Positions 1 to 6,950 of a stretch of DNA of 40,268 bases are shown one piece after another. The stretch is from an uncultured bacterium. Its GTDB lineage: Bacteria > Verrucomicrobiota > Kiritimatiellia > RFP12 > CAIWXQ01. Positions within the stretch are counted from its first letter, which is position 1. Each line of letters opens with the position of its first letter. The notes under the pieces were generated by a model. It saw only the letters and a list, made by a program, of their open reading frames with translations, ran no database searches and had not been told where the DNA came from. A program made the translations under genes and the position numbers. The stretch is from the NCBI GenBank assembly GCA_903916675.1, contig CAIWXQ010000003.1:1-40268 (forward strand), in the 5' to 3' direction.

Positions 1-76
1 CCGTTGCCGCGGAAAAAATCGCCTGGAAACGTGATGCTTGTTTTGTCGGTTTGGGTTTGTCAGCCGTCATCTTCTC

Positions 77-112
77 ACCGAACAGTCTAACAGCCTAAAC
101 CGCTTCAGCCTT
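77..112. repeat. Family-C repeat (AACAGCCTAA/TTCAGCC type)
   Basis: Short arm with the text ACCGAACAGTCTAACAGCC followed by a TTCAGCC block. Related sequence recurs at 18831-18866, 18961-18995 and 25584-25671, and more weakly at 11040-11050. It overlaps the 3' end of maf on the opposite strand. Confidence 0.6.
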
Positions 113-712
113 CTTTCCCACCCCCCTCGCCAGAAACCAGTCAGCCACGGTCTCGATGGGGAGGCCCATGATGTTGGCGTAGGAGCCGCCGAAGCCGGCG
201 ATGAGCAGGTCGCCGTTTTCGTCGATGTCATAGGCGCCGGCGCGGTCGAGCGGCCGGGTGCGCTGGAGGTAGGTCTGGATGGTGGCCTCGTCGAGCGGAC
301 GGAAGTGCACGGCCGACGCCTCGACGCGGATGTCGGGATCCGTACCGGGGAGCGAGAGCGCGACCGCAGTGTAGACCGTCTGCGTGCGGCCGGAGAAGTC
401 GCGCAGGAACTCGGCGGCCTCGACGAGGTCGCGCGGCTTGCCGATGAGCCGGCCGGCGAAAAGGACCAGCGTGTCAGCCGTGAGCAGGCAGGCGGCAGGC
501 CGCAGGGAACGGCAGGCGGCGTGCTTGGCCAGGGCGTTGTGCACGACCGTGCCGACTGGATCATTGCCGTCGTGGATCTCGTGCGCGTCCGCGGGCAGCA
601 CCTCGAACGTCAGCCCGAGCCGGCGCAGCAGGGCATGCCGGCGCGGCGAGACCGAGCCGACCACAAGGGGGGAAGGGGAAATCCAGTGGAGTGTGGGCAG
701 GGGTGGCAACAT
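95..712 (-). CDS. maf: Maf-like nucleotide pyrophosphatase
   Basis: Maf-family proteins are cytoplasmic pyrophosphatases that hydrolyse non-canonical or modified NTPs and have been linked to septum formation. The 205-residue product has the usual family length. It carries the N-terminal VGSVSPRR motif near residues 18-25, which matches the family's GSxSPRR phosphate-binding motif. The central LTADTLVLFAGRLIGKP segment contains the conserved Asp-Thr and GKP. It also has an SGR motif and the C-terminal RAGAYDIDENG and NIMGLPIE motifs. Start codon ATG at 712 puts the GSxSPRR motif at the expected distance. The gene stands alone on the minus strand, and its 3' end runs into a family-C repeat at 77-112. 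I did not try to assign the dTTP/UTP versus m7GTP subfamily. Confidence 0.93.
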   Translation of the reverse strand: MLPPLPTLHWISPSPLVVGSVSPRRHALLRRLGLTFEVLPADAHEIHDGNDPVGTVVHNALAKHAACRSLRPAACLLTADTLVLFAGRLIGKPRDLVEAAEFLRDFSGRTQTVYTAVALSLPGTDPDIRVEASAVHFRPLDEATIQTYLQRTRPLDRAGAYDIDENGDLLIAGFGGSYANIMGLPIETVADWFLARGVGKKAEAV

Positions 713-789
713 GGTAGGTAGAAGGATTCAGAATAAAGAAAATCGGTTTTTGGGATGCGCTTGTTGCGTTTTTGTAACGTGCTCATCGC

Positions 790-862
790 ATCGGGGTCGG
801 CGTCGCTATCGGTATCGGGGTCGAGCATGCAATTGATACCGATAGCGACTCCGACGCCGAAA
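790..862. repeat. Family-A inverted repeat (hairpin), copy A1
   Basis: The left arm (about 791-823) is a run of hexamers ending in TC, such as GGCGTC, GCTATC and GGTATC. After about 10 nt the right arm (834-862) repeats it in inverse complement (GATACC, GATAGC, GACGCC). The transcript would fold into a long GC-rich stem. There is no T-tract, so it is not an obvious intrinsic terminator. The interval 713-932 holds nothing else I can support. Confidence 0.85.
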
Positions 863-932
863 GACTTCCTGCCGTTCGTTTCCTGCTAGCATTGGTTTTC
901 TCTACCCAAATAAATCGCGGGTAGCCCGCGAT

Positions 933-1862
933 TTATGGCGTCGCAAACCACGTATTGTCGCGCCGGATGAGGTGGATGCGGTGCTGGGCAGCAAGGGACT
1001 TGAGCGTGGCAAGCGTGGCTTCGACGGACTGGCCGGAGCGTGCGGCGAGCTGTTCGACTGGTGACGGGTGGCGCTGGACCAGCGCGGCAATGGCATCGGC
1101 GTCCGGCGTGTCCACGAACGCGGCACGGGTGCCGGGCAACAGCGGGTGCGGCACAAGGGCCGGCGGCGTGAAGAGTGCGGCGAGCTGCTCCAGGGTCTGG
1201 GCCGGACAGGCCTGCACAACAGCATCGGCCGCTGGCCGGTCGAGCGTGTTGAGGTCCACGATGTCCGGCTGGAAGCTCTGTGTCAGCCGTGCGATGCGGG
1301 CCATCTGCTCAGGTCGGTCGTTGACGCCGGGCACGACAAACACCTCCACGTGCAGGCGGCCACGGAAAACGCGGCGAAAGCGGCGGTAGCCGTCGAGGAT
1401 GGCGTCGAAGCGCAGCGAGGCGTGCGGCCGCGCGAGGCGCTCGAACGAAGCCTGGTCCCAGGCATGCAGCGAGATCTTCACGACATCCGCCTGCGCGGCA
1501 GCGTGGCGCACCTCCTCGTCCGCGAAGAGCGTGCCGTTGGAGAGCAGCAGCGAGCGGAAGGGCAGGTTGTCGCGGATCCAGCGCAGGAGTTCGCCGAACT
1601 GCGGGTGGAGCGTGGGTTCGCCGGAGCCGCCGAGTGTGACAAAGTCCGCCTCGCCGCCGGCGCGCCGCCAGGTGTCGAGCTCCGCGAGGATCTCCTCCAG
1701 GGGGACATCGGCGCGGCGTTCCGTCGAGGTGGCAGCCGTGGGGCCGAGCTGACAGAAAACGCAGTTCAGCGAGCAGGTTTTCGGGCGCACCAGATCCACC
1801 CCCAGCGAGCGCCCGAAGCGGCGCGACTGGACCGGACCAAAGAGATGATGGTACGCGGGCAT
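933..1862 (-). CDS. Radical SAM protein of the wybutosine-like/elongator-like type
   Basis: Radical SAM enzyme of 309 residues. The [4Fe-4S] site is CSLNCVFC (CxxxCxxC) near residues 32-39, preceded by GVDLVRPKTC. It is followed by TLGGSGEPTLHPQ, typical of SAM-binding GGEP loops, and by LLSNGTLF and KISLHAWD strands. The last ~60 residues resemble a small winged-helix tail (VEQLAARSGQSVEATLATL). I chose the ATG at 1862 (MPAYHHLFGPV...), because the upstream in-frame extension to 2144 is translated family-A repeat (VGVGVAIGIGVE) and is almost certainly not coding. This architecture matches proteins often annotated as radical SAM of unknown role. The substrate cannot be told from sequence, and the gene is monocistronic. 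Confidence 0.88.
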   Translation of the reverse strand: MPAYHHLFGPVQSRRFGRSLGVDLVRPKTCSLNCVFCQLGPTAATSTERRADVPLEEILAELDTWRRAGGEADFVTLGGSGEPTLHPQFGELLRWIRDNLPFRSLLLSNGTLFADEEVRHAAAQADVVKISLHAWDQASFERLARPHASLRFDAILDGYRRFRRVFRGRLHVEVFVVPGVNDRPEQMARIARLTQSFQPDIVDLNTLDRPAADAVVQACPAQTLEQLAALFTPPALVPHPLLPGTRAAFVDTPDADAIAALVQRHPSPVEQLAARSGQSVEATLATLKSLAAQHRIHLIRRDNTWFATP

Positions 1863-1968
1863 GGCAGGTACTGTAACACGCGCCCGGAGGGGGAGGAAAG
1901 GCTGGGTGAATTGCGAATTACAGACAGTTGCAAAGGTAGGTAACAGTCGCCAACCCGATAACTGTAGC

Positions 1969-2083
1969 ATCGGGGTCGGCGTCGCTATCGGAATCGGGGT
2001 CGACCGCCGCCGCTGAATTCGCTTATTCGGTGACACAAACAACCACTTTTCGACACCGATGCCGATAGCGACCCCGACCCCGA
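1969..2083. repeat. Family-A inverted repeat, copy A2
   Basis: Left arm 1969-2003 and right arm 2050-2083 are inverse complements of the TC-hexamer sequence, with a 46-nt loop between them. The element lies in the region between the divergent radical SAM gene and the ABC ATPase gene. Confidence 0.85.
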
Positions 2084-2149
2084 CGCGCTGCGAACGGTCT
2101 TCGACAGCCACGAAACCAACGGGACTCATTTTTACAAGGCTCAATAGGA

Positions 2150-2196
2150 ATTACGAATGGTACACAAATTCGTAATTCGTAATTTCTAATTCGTAA
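2150..2196. repeat. AT-rich tandem AATTCGTAATT repeat
   Basis: AT-rich stretch built from repeated AATTCGTAATT-like units, ending in a T-run. A single related unit lies near 1911-1923 (GAATTGCGAATTAC type). It contrasts with the GC-rich surroundings and sits just upstream of the ABC ATPase gene, so it could carry promoter activity, but no clear -35/-10 pair was found. Confidence 0.55.
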
Positions 2197-2245
2197 TTTT
2201 TTTCCGGCTTGTCTTTCCCGCACCGCTCGCCCATTCTTTTTTGCC

Positions 2246-3343
2246 ATGGCCACGGTGACACTGGAGCATGTGGGGAAGATCTATCCCGGCGGCGTGCGGG
2301 CGGTGGAGGATTTCTGCCTGGAGGTCCGCGACGGCGAGTTTGTCGTGCTGGTCGGCCCCTCGGGCTGCGGCAAGTCCACGCTGCTGCGCATGGTGGCCGG
2401 GCTGGAGGATGTCAGCTCCGGCACGATCCGCATCGGCGCGCGCGTGGTCAACGACGTGTCGCCGAAGGACCGCGACATCGCCATGGTCTTCCAGAACTAC
2501 GCGCTCTACCCGCACATGACCGTGCGCGAGAACATGGCCTTTGGCCTGAAGCTGCGCGGGCTGCCGCGGCAGGAGATCGACGCGCGGGTGCAGGAGGCGG
2601 CCGCGATCCTCGGGCTGGACAGCCTGCTCGCGCGGCGGCCCAAGGCGCTCTCCGGCGGGCAGCGCCAGCGCGTGGCGGTCGGGCGCGCGATTGTGCGCCA
2701 GCCGGCGGTCTTTCTGTTCGATGAGCCGCTCTCGAACCTCGACGCCAAGATGCGTGTGCAGATGCGCGTGGAGATTTCCCGCCTCCACCGGCAGCTCGGC
2801 GCCACCATGCTCTACGTCACGCACGACCAGGTCGAGGCCATGACCATGGGCGGGCGGATCGTGGTGATGAAGGACGGCGTGGCGCAGCAGGCGGACGCCC
2901 CGCTGCGCATGTACGACTTCCCCTGCAACCGCTTCGTGGCCGGTTTCATCGGCACGCCGCAGATGAATTTCTTCGACGGCCGGATCAGCGCGGACGGCTC
3001 GACGTTCGAAGGCGCCGCTGGCTTGCATCTGCCAATGCCCACGGAGCAGCAGGCGGCCCTGGCAGCGTATGCCGGCCAGGGCGTGGTCCTGGGGCTGCGC
3101 CCGGAGGAGATCGGCTCCGTCGCGGCGGAGCAGCAGCCGGACGCCCCGCGCATCCGGGCAGTCATCGAGGCAGTCGAGCCCATGGGGTCTGAAACGCACG
3201 TGCATTTCCGGTCCGGCGCAACAGCCTTTGTCGGCCGTCTGGACGCACACGGCAGTTTCCCGATCGGCCAGCCCGCCGCGCCGGCCGTGCGCATGGCCAA
3301 GGCGCATTTCTTCGACCCGCAGACCGAGCAGCGCATCGGGTGA
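2246..3343 (+). CDS. ugpC: Sugar ABC transporter ATP-binding protein (UgpC/MalK/MsmK type)
   Basis: Cytoplasmic ATPase subunit that powers carbohydrate-import ABC transporters (CUT1 family). The 365-residue length fits. It shows Walker A GPSGCGKST near residue 37, a Q-loop at VFQNYALYPHMTV, the signature LSGGQRQRVAVGRA, Walker B VFLFDEPLSNLD and a switch His in LYVTHDQVEAMT. The C-terminal third is the MalK-type regulatory/OB (TOBE) region, with GLRPEEIG and a second OB half. The closing AHFFDPQTEQRIG is typical of UgpC/MsmK. No permease or binding-protein gene lies nearby, so it may serve several transporters elsewhere, as MsmK/MsmX do. The substrate is unknown. There is no clear Shine-Dalgarno before the ATG at 2246. 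Confidence 0.93.
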   Translation: MATVTLEHVGKIYPGGVRAVEDFCLEVRDGEFVVLVGPSGCGKSTLLRMVAGLEDVSSGTIRIGARVVNDVSPKDRDIAMVFQNYALYPHMTVRENMAFGLKLRGLPRQEIDARVQEAAAILGLDSLLARRPKALSGGQRQRVAVGRAIVRQPAVFLFDEPLSNLDAKMRVQMRVEISRLHRQLGATMLYVTHDQVEAMTMGGRIVVMKDGVAQQADAPLRMYDFPCNRFVAGFIGTPQMNFFDGRISADGSTFEGAAGLHLPMPTEQQAALAAYAGQGVVLGLRPEEIGSVAAEQQPDAPRIRAVIEAVEPMGSETHVHFRSGATAFVGRLDAHGSFPIGQPAAPAVRMAKAHFFDPQTEQRIG

Positions 3344-3380
3344 GCATGCCGACGCGCGCTGGATACGAAGACAGGGTTGG

Positions 3381-3557
3381 GGACACAGAGGGCGCAGAGC
3401 GGGAAGAGACCACAGAGGATGCGGCTGTAGTGCGGGCGTCCTGCCTGCCGGGAACCAAATACGCGGGCAGGGACACAGAGGGCACAGAGGACGATTGAGC
3501 ACACAGAGGAATTTTCCTCTGTGGTCTCTTTCCGCTCTGTGCCCTCTGTGTCCTTGA
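3381..3557. repeat. Family-G CACAGAGG repeat cluster with hairpin
   Basis: Several copies of GGACACAGAGGGC..CAGAG occur in direct order (3381 and 3473). They are followed at about 3507-3557 by the inverse complement, CCTCTGTGGTCTC and CTCTGTGCCCTCTGTGTCC, giving a large hairpin. Related units occur at 26811-26922 and 22255-22300. The interval 3344-3608 holds only this cluster and the hflX promoter. Confidence 0.8.
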
Positions 3558-3571
3558 TCGTGTCCATCTCC

Positions 3572-3600
3572 TTGACTTTCCGCGCTACAGGCCGGACAAT
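3572..3600 (+). promoter_or_regulatory. Putative sigma70-type promoter of hflX
   Basis: TTGACT (3572-3577), a 17-nt spacer and GACAAT (3595-3600). The expected transcription start, about 7 nt downstream, falls within a few nucleotides of the hflX ATG at 3609. The transcript would therefore be leaderless or nearly so, which fits the absence of a Shine-Dalgarno. Confidence 0.45.
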
Positions 3601-3608
3601 TTCTAGTT

Positions 3609-4736
3609 ATGCCCCTCCATGAGACAACGGTTCACGAGCGCGCCGTGCTGGTGCAGGTGATTCATGGCCGCATGGATCCCGGCGAGGCGGCGGATTCGCT
3701 GCAGGAGCTGGGGCGTCTGGCCGACACCGCCGGCATCGAGGTGGTGGGTCAGCTCACCCAGCGCCGTCCGCGCCCCGACGTGGCCTATCTGCTCGGCAAG
3801 GGGAAGGTTGAGGATCTGCGCGCGGTCTGCGCCGCGCGCGGCGCCAACCAGATCCTGTTCGACAACGAACTCTCCTCCGTGCAGGCCTACAACCTGAACA
3901 AGGACCTCGATGTGCGCGTGCTCGACCGCACCGAGGTGATCCTCCAGATCTTCGCGCGCCGCGCCCGTTCTGCGGAGGCGCAGACGCAGGTTGAGCTCGC
4001 GCAGTTGCAGTTCCTGCTCTCGCGCATCCCGGTGCTCGAGACGCAGCAGCGCTTCAAGGGCGGCATCGGCATGAAGGGGCCGGGCGAGAGCCATTTGCAG
4101 ATCCGCAACGCGCCCATGCGCCGGCGCCTCGCGGAGCTGCGCAAGAAACTGGAGGCCATCCAGGCGCGGCAGACGCGCCAGCGCGGCAAGCGCCAGTGGC
4201 CGGTGGTCTCGCTCGTCGGCTACACCAATGCCGGCAAGTCCACGCTGCTCAATTGCCTGGCCCACGCCGACGCCTACGTGGACGACCGCCTCTTCGCCAC
4301 GCTCGACACCAAGACGCGCCTGCTGCAGATCGGCGCCCGCCGCATTCTGCTCACCGACACGGTCGGGTTCATCCGCCACCTGCCGCACGGGCTGGTGGCT
4401 TCGTTCCGCTCGACGCTCGACGTGGCGGTACAGGCTGATCTGCTCCTGATTGTGGTTGACGCCTCCCACCCGCGCATGCAGGATCATCTGACCGTTTGCC
4501 GGGAGACCCTCGCGGAGATTGGCGCGGGCGGCGTGCCGTCGCTGCTGGTGCTGAACAAGTGCGACCTGCCCGGCGCAGCCGATGCGGTCGAGCACGCATC
4601 CGAGCAGGTTCCGCACGCCATCCCCGTGTCGGCGCACACCGGGCTGGGGCTGGAGACGCTGCGCCTGGCGATTGTGGAGGAATTGAAGCGATGCTGCACG
4701 TTGTGGCAACTCCCATCGGCAACCTCGGCGACCTGA
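3609..4736 (+). CDS. hflX: Ribosome-associated GTPase HflX
   Basis: HflX binds the 50S subunit or 70S ribosome and splits stalled ribosomes under stress. The 375-residue product has the family N-terminal domain, including RPRPDVAYLLGKGKVEDL and LFDNELSSVQAYNL. A glycine-rich linker follows at GGIGMKGPGESHLQ. The G domain has G1 GYTNAGKSTLLN, a G2 region around FATLDTKTR, G3 DTVGFIRHLPHGL and G4 NKCD. The short C-terminal tail after the G domain (VSAHTGLGLETLRLAIVEEL) is complete. The last 46 nt overlap the start of rsmI in another frame, so the two genes are probably cotranscribed. The start ATG lies directly after a promoter-like sequence. Confidence 0.96.
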   Translation: MPLHETTVHERAVLVQVIHGRMDPGEAADSLQELGRLADTAGIEVVGQLTQRRPRPDVAYLLGKGKVEDLRAVCAARGANQILFDNELSSVQAYNLNKDLDVRVLDRTEVILQIFARRARSAEAQTQVELAQLQFLLSRIPVLETQQRFKGGIGMKGPGESHLQIRNAPMRRRLAELRKKLEAIQARQTRQRGKRQWPVVSLVGYTNAGKSTLLNCLAHADAYVDDRLFATLDTKTRLLQIGARRILLTDTVGFIRHLPHGLVASFRSTLDVAVQADLLLIVVDASHPRMQDHLTVCRETLAEIGAGGVPSLLVLNKCDLPGAADAVEHASEQVPHAIPVSAHTGLGLETLRLAIVEELKRCCTLWQLPSATSAT

Positions 4737-5422
4737 CGCCGCGCGCGCTCGAGGCGCTGCGCACCGCCGACCTGATTGCCTGCGAGGACACGCGGCGCAC
4801 CTGGGCGCTGTTGACCGCGCACAACCTGCCGCGGCCCGAGATGATCTCCTACCGGCAGGGGAACGAGGCGCGCGCTGGCGACCGTCTGGTGGCCGCGGTG
4901 CAGGCGGGTCGCAGCGTGGTGCTCTGCTCCGACGGCGGCTACCCCGGCATCAGCGACCCGGGCTACCGGCTGATCCGGCGCGCGGCGCAGGAGGGGCTGC
5001 CGTTCGACGTGCTCCCGGGCGCCTCAGCCGTGGACGTGGCGCTGCTGCTGTCCGGCCTGCCCACATCGAGCTACACGTTCAAGGGGTTTCCGCCGCGCCG
5101 GCCTGGCGTGCTCCGGCGGTTTTTCGAGGAGGAGCGCGAATTGCCGCACACGCTGGTGGTTTTCGAGTCGCCCTTCCGCGTCGGCGCCACGCTGCGCGCG
5201 GCGCACGAGGTGCTGGGGGACCGTGAGGCGGCGGTCTGCCTGGAGTTGACCAAGCAGCACGAACGCGTATCGCGCGGCTATCTCTCCGTGCTGGCAGGAC
5301 AGTTTGCCGGCCAGCCGGTGAAAGGGGAGGCGACCCTGGTGATCGCGGGCGCCAATCCGAAGTTTGCCCGCGTGGAGGACGGCGAGACGGACGAAGCGGA
5401 GGACTTCCGGTGCGAGGCTTGA
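4691..5422 (+). CDS. rsmI: 16S rRNA (cytidine1402-2'-O)-methyltransferase RsmI
   Basis: RsmI adds the ribose methyl to C1402 in the ribosomal P site, using SAM, and belongs to the tetrapyrrole (SpoU-unrelated) methylase fold. The 243-residue product begins MLHVVATPIGNLGDLTPRAL, the family hallmark. It continues with IACEDTRRT, CSDGGYPGISDPG (SAM-binding loop), LPGASAVDVALLLSGLP and VVFESPFRV. ATG at 4691 is preferred over longer in-frame starts because a GGAGG Shine-Dalgarno lies at 4676-4680 and the conserved motif starts immediately. It overlaps hflX by 46 nt and the following small ORF by 13 nt, so the three form one unit. Confidence 0.96.
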   Translation: MLHVVATPIGNLGDLTPRALEALRTADLIACEDTRRTWALLTAHNLPRPEMISYRQGNEARAGDRLVAAVQAGRSVVLCSDGGYPGISDPGYRLIRRAAQEGLPFDVLPGASAVDVALLLSGLPTSSYTFKGFPPRRPGVLRRFFEEERELPHTLVVFESPFRVGATLRAAHEVLGDREAAVCLELTKQHERVSRGYLSVLAGQFAGQPVKGEATLVIAGANPKFARVEDGETDEAEDFRCEA

Positions 5423-5658
5423 ATCAGGGTTATTTTCCGCAGCGCAGCCGCTGGCGCAGTGGCCATTCCCGCCGGTATCGATACGCGTTCCCCCGGAATT
5501 TTTCGCGCCGCAAAAAAGGGCAGAAAATCGCCGGCATCCTGGTTCTGCTGCTAGTATTGCTGACCGGCTTCTTCCTGCGGGAGATCATTCGCACGTATCT
5601 CGGAGAGAAGGTTTGGAACGAATGCTTTCAGCAGTCGTCGGCCGACGATGACAATTGA
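5410..5658 (+). CDS. Small single-pass membrane protein, unknown function
   Basis: An 82-residue product with a basic N-terminus containing many Arg residues and RRKKGQK before one hydrophobic segment (IAGILVLLLVLLTGFFL, about residues 42-58). The C-terminus is short and acidic, ending SADDDN. By the positive-inside rule the N-terminus is probably cytoplasmic. The start is GTG at 5410, overlapping the rsmI stop by 13 nt, which suggests translational coupling. I do not recognise the family. Reality as a gene rests on the coupled position and coherent topology. Confidence 0.6.
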   Translation: MRGLNQGYFPQRSRWRSGHSRRYRYAFPRNFSRRKKGQKIAGILVLLLVLLTGFFLREIIRTYLGEKVWNECFQQSSADDDN

Positions 5659-5670
5659 CCGCCGTCCGGA

Positions 5671-5700
5671 TTGACGACCAACGGAAGGTTTCGGTACTAT
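5671..5700 (+). promoter_or_regulatory. Putative promoter of the dksA-like/lspA pair
   Basis: TTGACG (5671-5676), an 18-nt spacer and TACTAT (5695-5700), 50 nt before the ATG at 5751. Confidence 0.4.
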
Positions 5701-5750
5701 GCCCCCCTTTATGGTCGGAAACCACTGCTGACAAACGAGCGAGGCTCCCC

Positions 5751-6347
5751 ATGGCGACACACAAGACCACCAGGACCAAGAAGGCCGTCAAGACCGCCAG
5801 CGTCCGCAAGCCCGTCAAGCCGGCGGCCAAAGCCGCCGGGAAGAAGCCGGTTGGCAAGCCTGTCGCCGCAAAAAAGGCGAGCCCCGTCCGCCTGCCCGCG
5901 CCGGTTCCGTTTGCCCTGCGGAAGCTGACTGCCCCTGTTGTGCCCCCCAGGCCGATTCCCAAGACGGTGAAATTCAGCGCCGCAGATCTGGCGCTTTTCC
6001 GCCAGGAACTGCTGACCCTGCGCGACCGCCTGACAGGACAGGTCGCCCGGATGCGGCAGGATTCCCTTACGCGCGACGACGAAGTCAACCCCGAGGAGGA
6101 TGGCACCGACGCGTTCGACCGCCTCTTCGCGCTGGAGCGCGCCGGCAACGACCAGGACATCATCTTCACGATCAACGAGTCCATCCGTGCCATCGACGCC
6201 GGCAAGTACGGCGTCTGCGAAGGGTGCAGCAACCTGATCGAAAAGCCCCGCCTGCGCGCGCTGCCGTTTGCCAAGAACTGCATCCGCTGCCAGTCTGAAA
6301 TGGAACGCGGCCGCAACAGCGGCTTTGTGCGCCGCCCGCGCCCCTGA
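5751..6347 (+). CDS. TraR/DksA-family C4 zinc-finger protein with basic tail
   Basis: DksA/TraR-family proteins bind in the RNA polymerase secondary channel and modulate initiation, often with ppGpp. Residues about 75-198 form the family domain: a helical FRQELLTLRDRLTGQV segment, an acidic stretch (RDDEVNPEEDGTDAFDR), and then a zinc finger with C156, C159, C177 and C180 (CEGC...CIRC). The DxxDxA tip of canonical DksA is not evident, so regulatory behaviour may differ. The first ~70 residues are a Lys/Ala/Pro-rich, probably disordered tail. I chose ATG at 5751 because the longer frame to 5655 passes through the promoter. It is followed after 2 nt by lspA, an arrangement that suggests cotranscription. 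Confidence 0.88.
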   Translation: MATHKTTRTKKAVKTASVRKPVKPAAKAAGKKPVGKPVAAKKASPVRLPAPVPFALRKLTAPVVPPRPIPKTVKFSAADLALFRQELLTLRDRLTGQVARMRQDSLTRDDEVNPEEDGTDAFDRLFALERAGNDQDIIFTINESIRAIDAGKYGVCEGCSNLIEKPRLRALPFAKNCIRCQSEMERGRNSGFVRRPRP

Positions 6348-6349
6348 GC

Positions 6350-6829
6350 ATGCAACGACACCGCATGCGCCCCGTGGTCGTCGCCGGCGCCGTGATTGCG
6401 CTGGACCAGGCGACCAAGTGGCTGGTCCAGCGCGCCTTCCCGCACGAGGGCGCCGGTTGCGGGGTGATCCCCGGGCTGCTGGATTTCTGTCTGGTTCGCA
6501 ACACCGGCGCCGCCTGGGGCGTGCTCTCCGGCCGGCAGACGTTCCTGATCGTCTTCTCGCTGCTGATGCTGGCAGTCCTGGTCTGGCGACGCCAGGCGCT
6601 GCTGGGCAATCTCCCGCTGCGCTGGCTGGTGCTCGGGCTGCTTGCCGGCGGCATCTGCGGCAACCTGATCGACCGCGTCTGGCTCGGCTCGGTCGTGGAC
6701 TTCATCGATTTCCACTGGGGCCGCTCGCATTTCCCCGCCTTCAACGTGGCGGATTCCAGCCTCTGCATCGGGGTCGGCCTCTTCCTCCTGCTGCAGTGGC
6801 GCGAGGAGCGTCGGCAAAAGACCGGGTGA
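6350..6829 (+). CDS. lspA: Lipoprotein signal peptidase (signal peptidase II)
   Basis: Inner-membrane aspartic protease that removes signal peptides from diacylated prolipoproteins. The 159-residue product has the family length and four hydrophobic segments. The N-terminal DQATKWLV motif (Asp19), the NTGAAWG motif (residues 51-57) and the two catalytic aspartates in GNLIDRV (Asp108) and FNVADSS (Asp135) are all present. A substrate candidate in this window is the PEGA lipoprotein at 32109-33464. The gene begins 2 nt after the dksA-like gene and ends just before family-A repeat A3. Confidence 0.96.
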   Translation: MQRHRMRPVVVAGAVIALDQATKWLVQRAFPHEGAGCGVIPGLLDFCLVRNTGAAWGVLSGRQTFLIVFSLLMLAVLVWRRQALLGNLPLRWLVLGLLAGGICGNLIDRVWLGSVVDFIDFHWGRSHFPAFNVADSSLCIGVGLFLLLQWREERRQKTG

Positions 6830-6845
6830 GACGTAGGAAATCTTT

Positions 6846-6903
6846 CGGGGTCGGGGTCGCTATCGGAATCGGTATCGATTGCGATACCGACGCCGACCCC
6901 GAT
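6846..6903. repeat. Family-A inverted repeat, copy A3
   Basis: A compact copy. The left arm (6846-6875) and right arm (6881-6903) are separated by only a few bases around ATTGC, giving an almost continuous hairpin between lspA and miaA. Confidence 0.85.
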
Positions 6904-6950
6904 GTGGCGGACACTCGGATTGTGAAGACATGACCCGAGGAGTCGCAACC

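Noticed and set aside
790-862. Family-A hairpins as intrinsic terminators
   Set aside because: No T-run follows most copies, and they occur upstream of genes as often as downstream.
790-862. Family-A hairpins as integron attC sites
   Set aside because: No integrase gene in the window and no attC-type core (RYYYAAC/GTTRRRY) was seen.
1863-2144. Longer start for the radical SAM protein (94 extra residues)
   Set aside because: The extension is translated family-A repeat plus low-complexity sequence without conservation to the family.
2186-3502. 438-codon minus-strand ORF opposite the sugar-ABC ATPase gene
   Set aside because: It is the antisense of a clear ABC ATPase, low-complexity His/Arg-rich, with no recognisable motif; GC-rich DNA gives long shadow ORFs.
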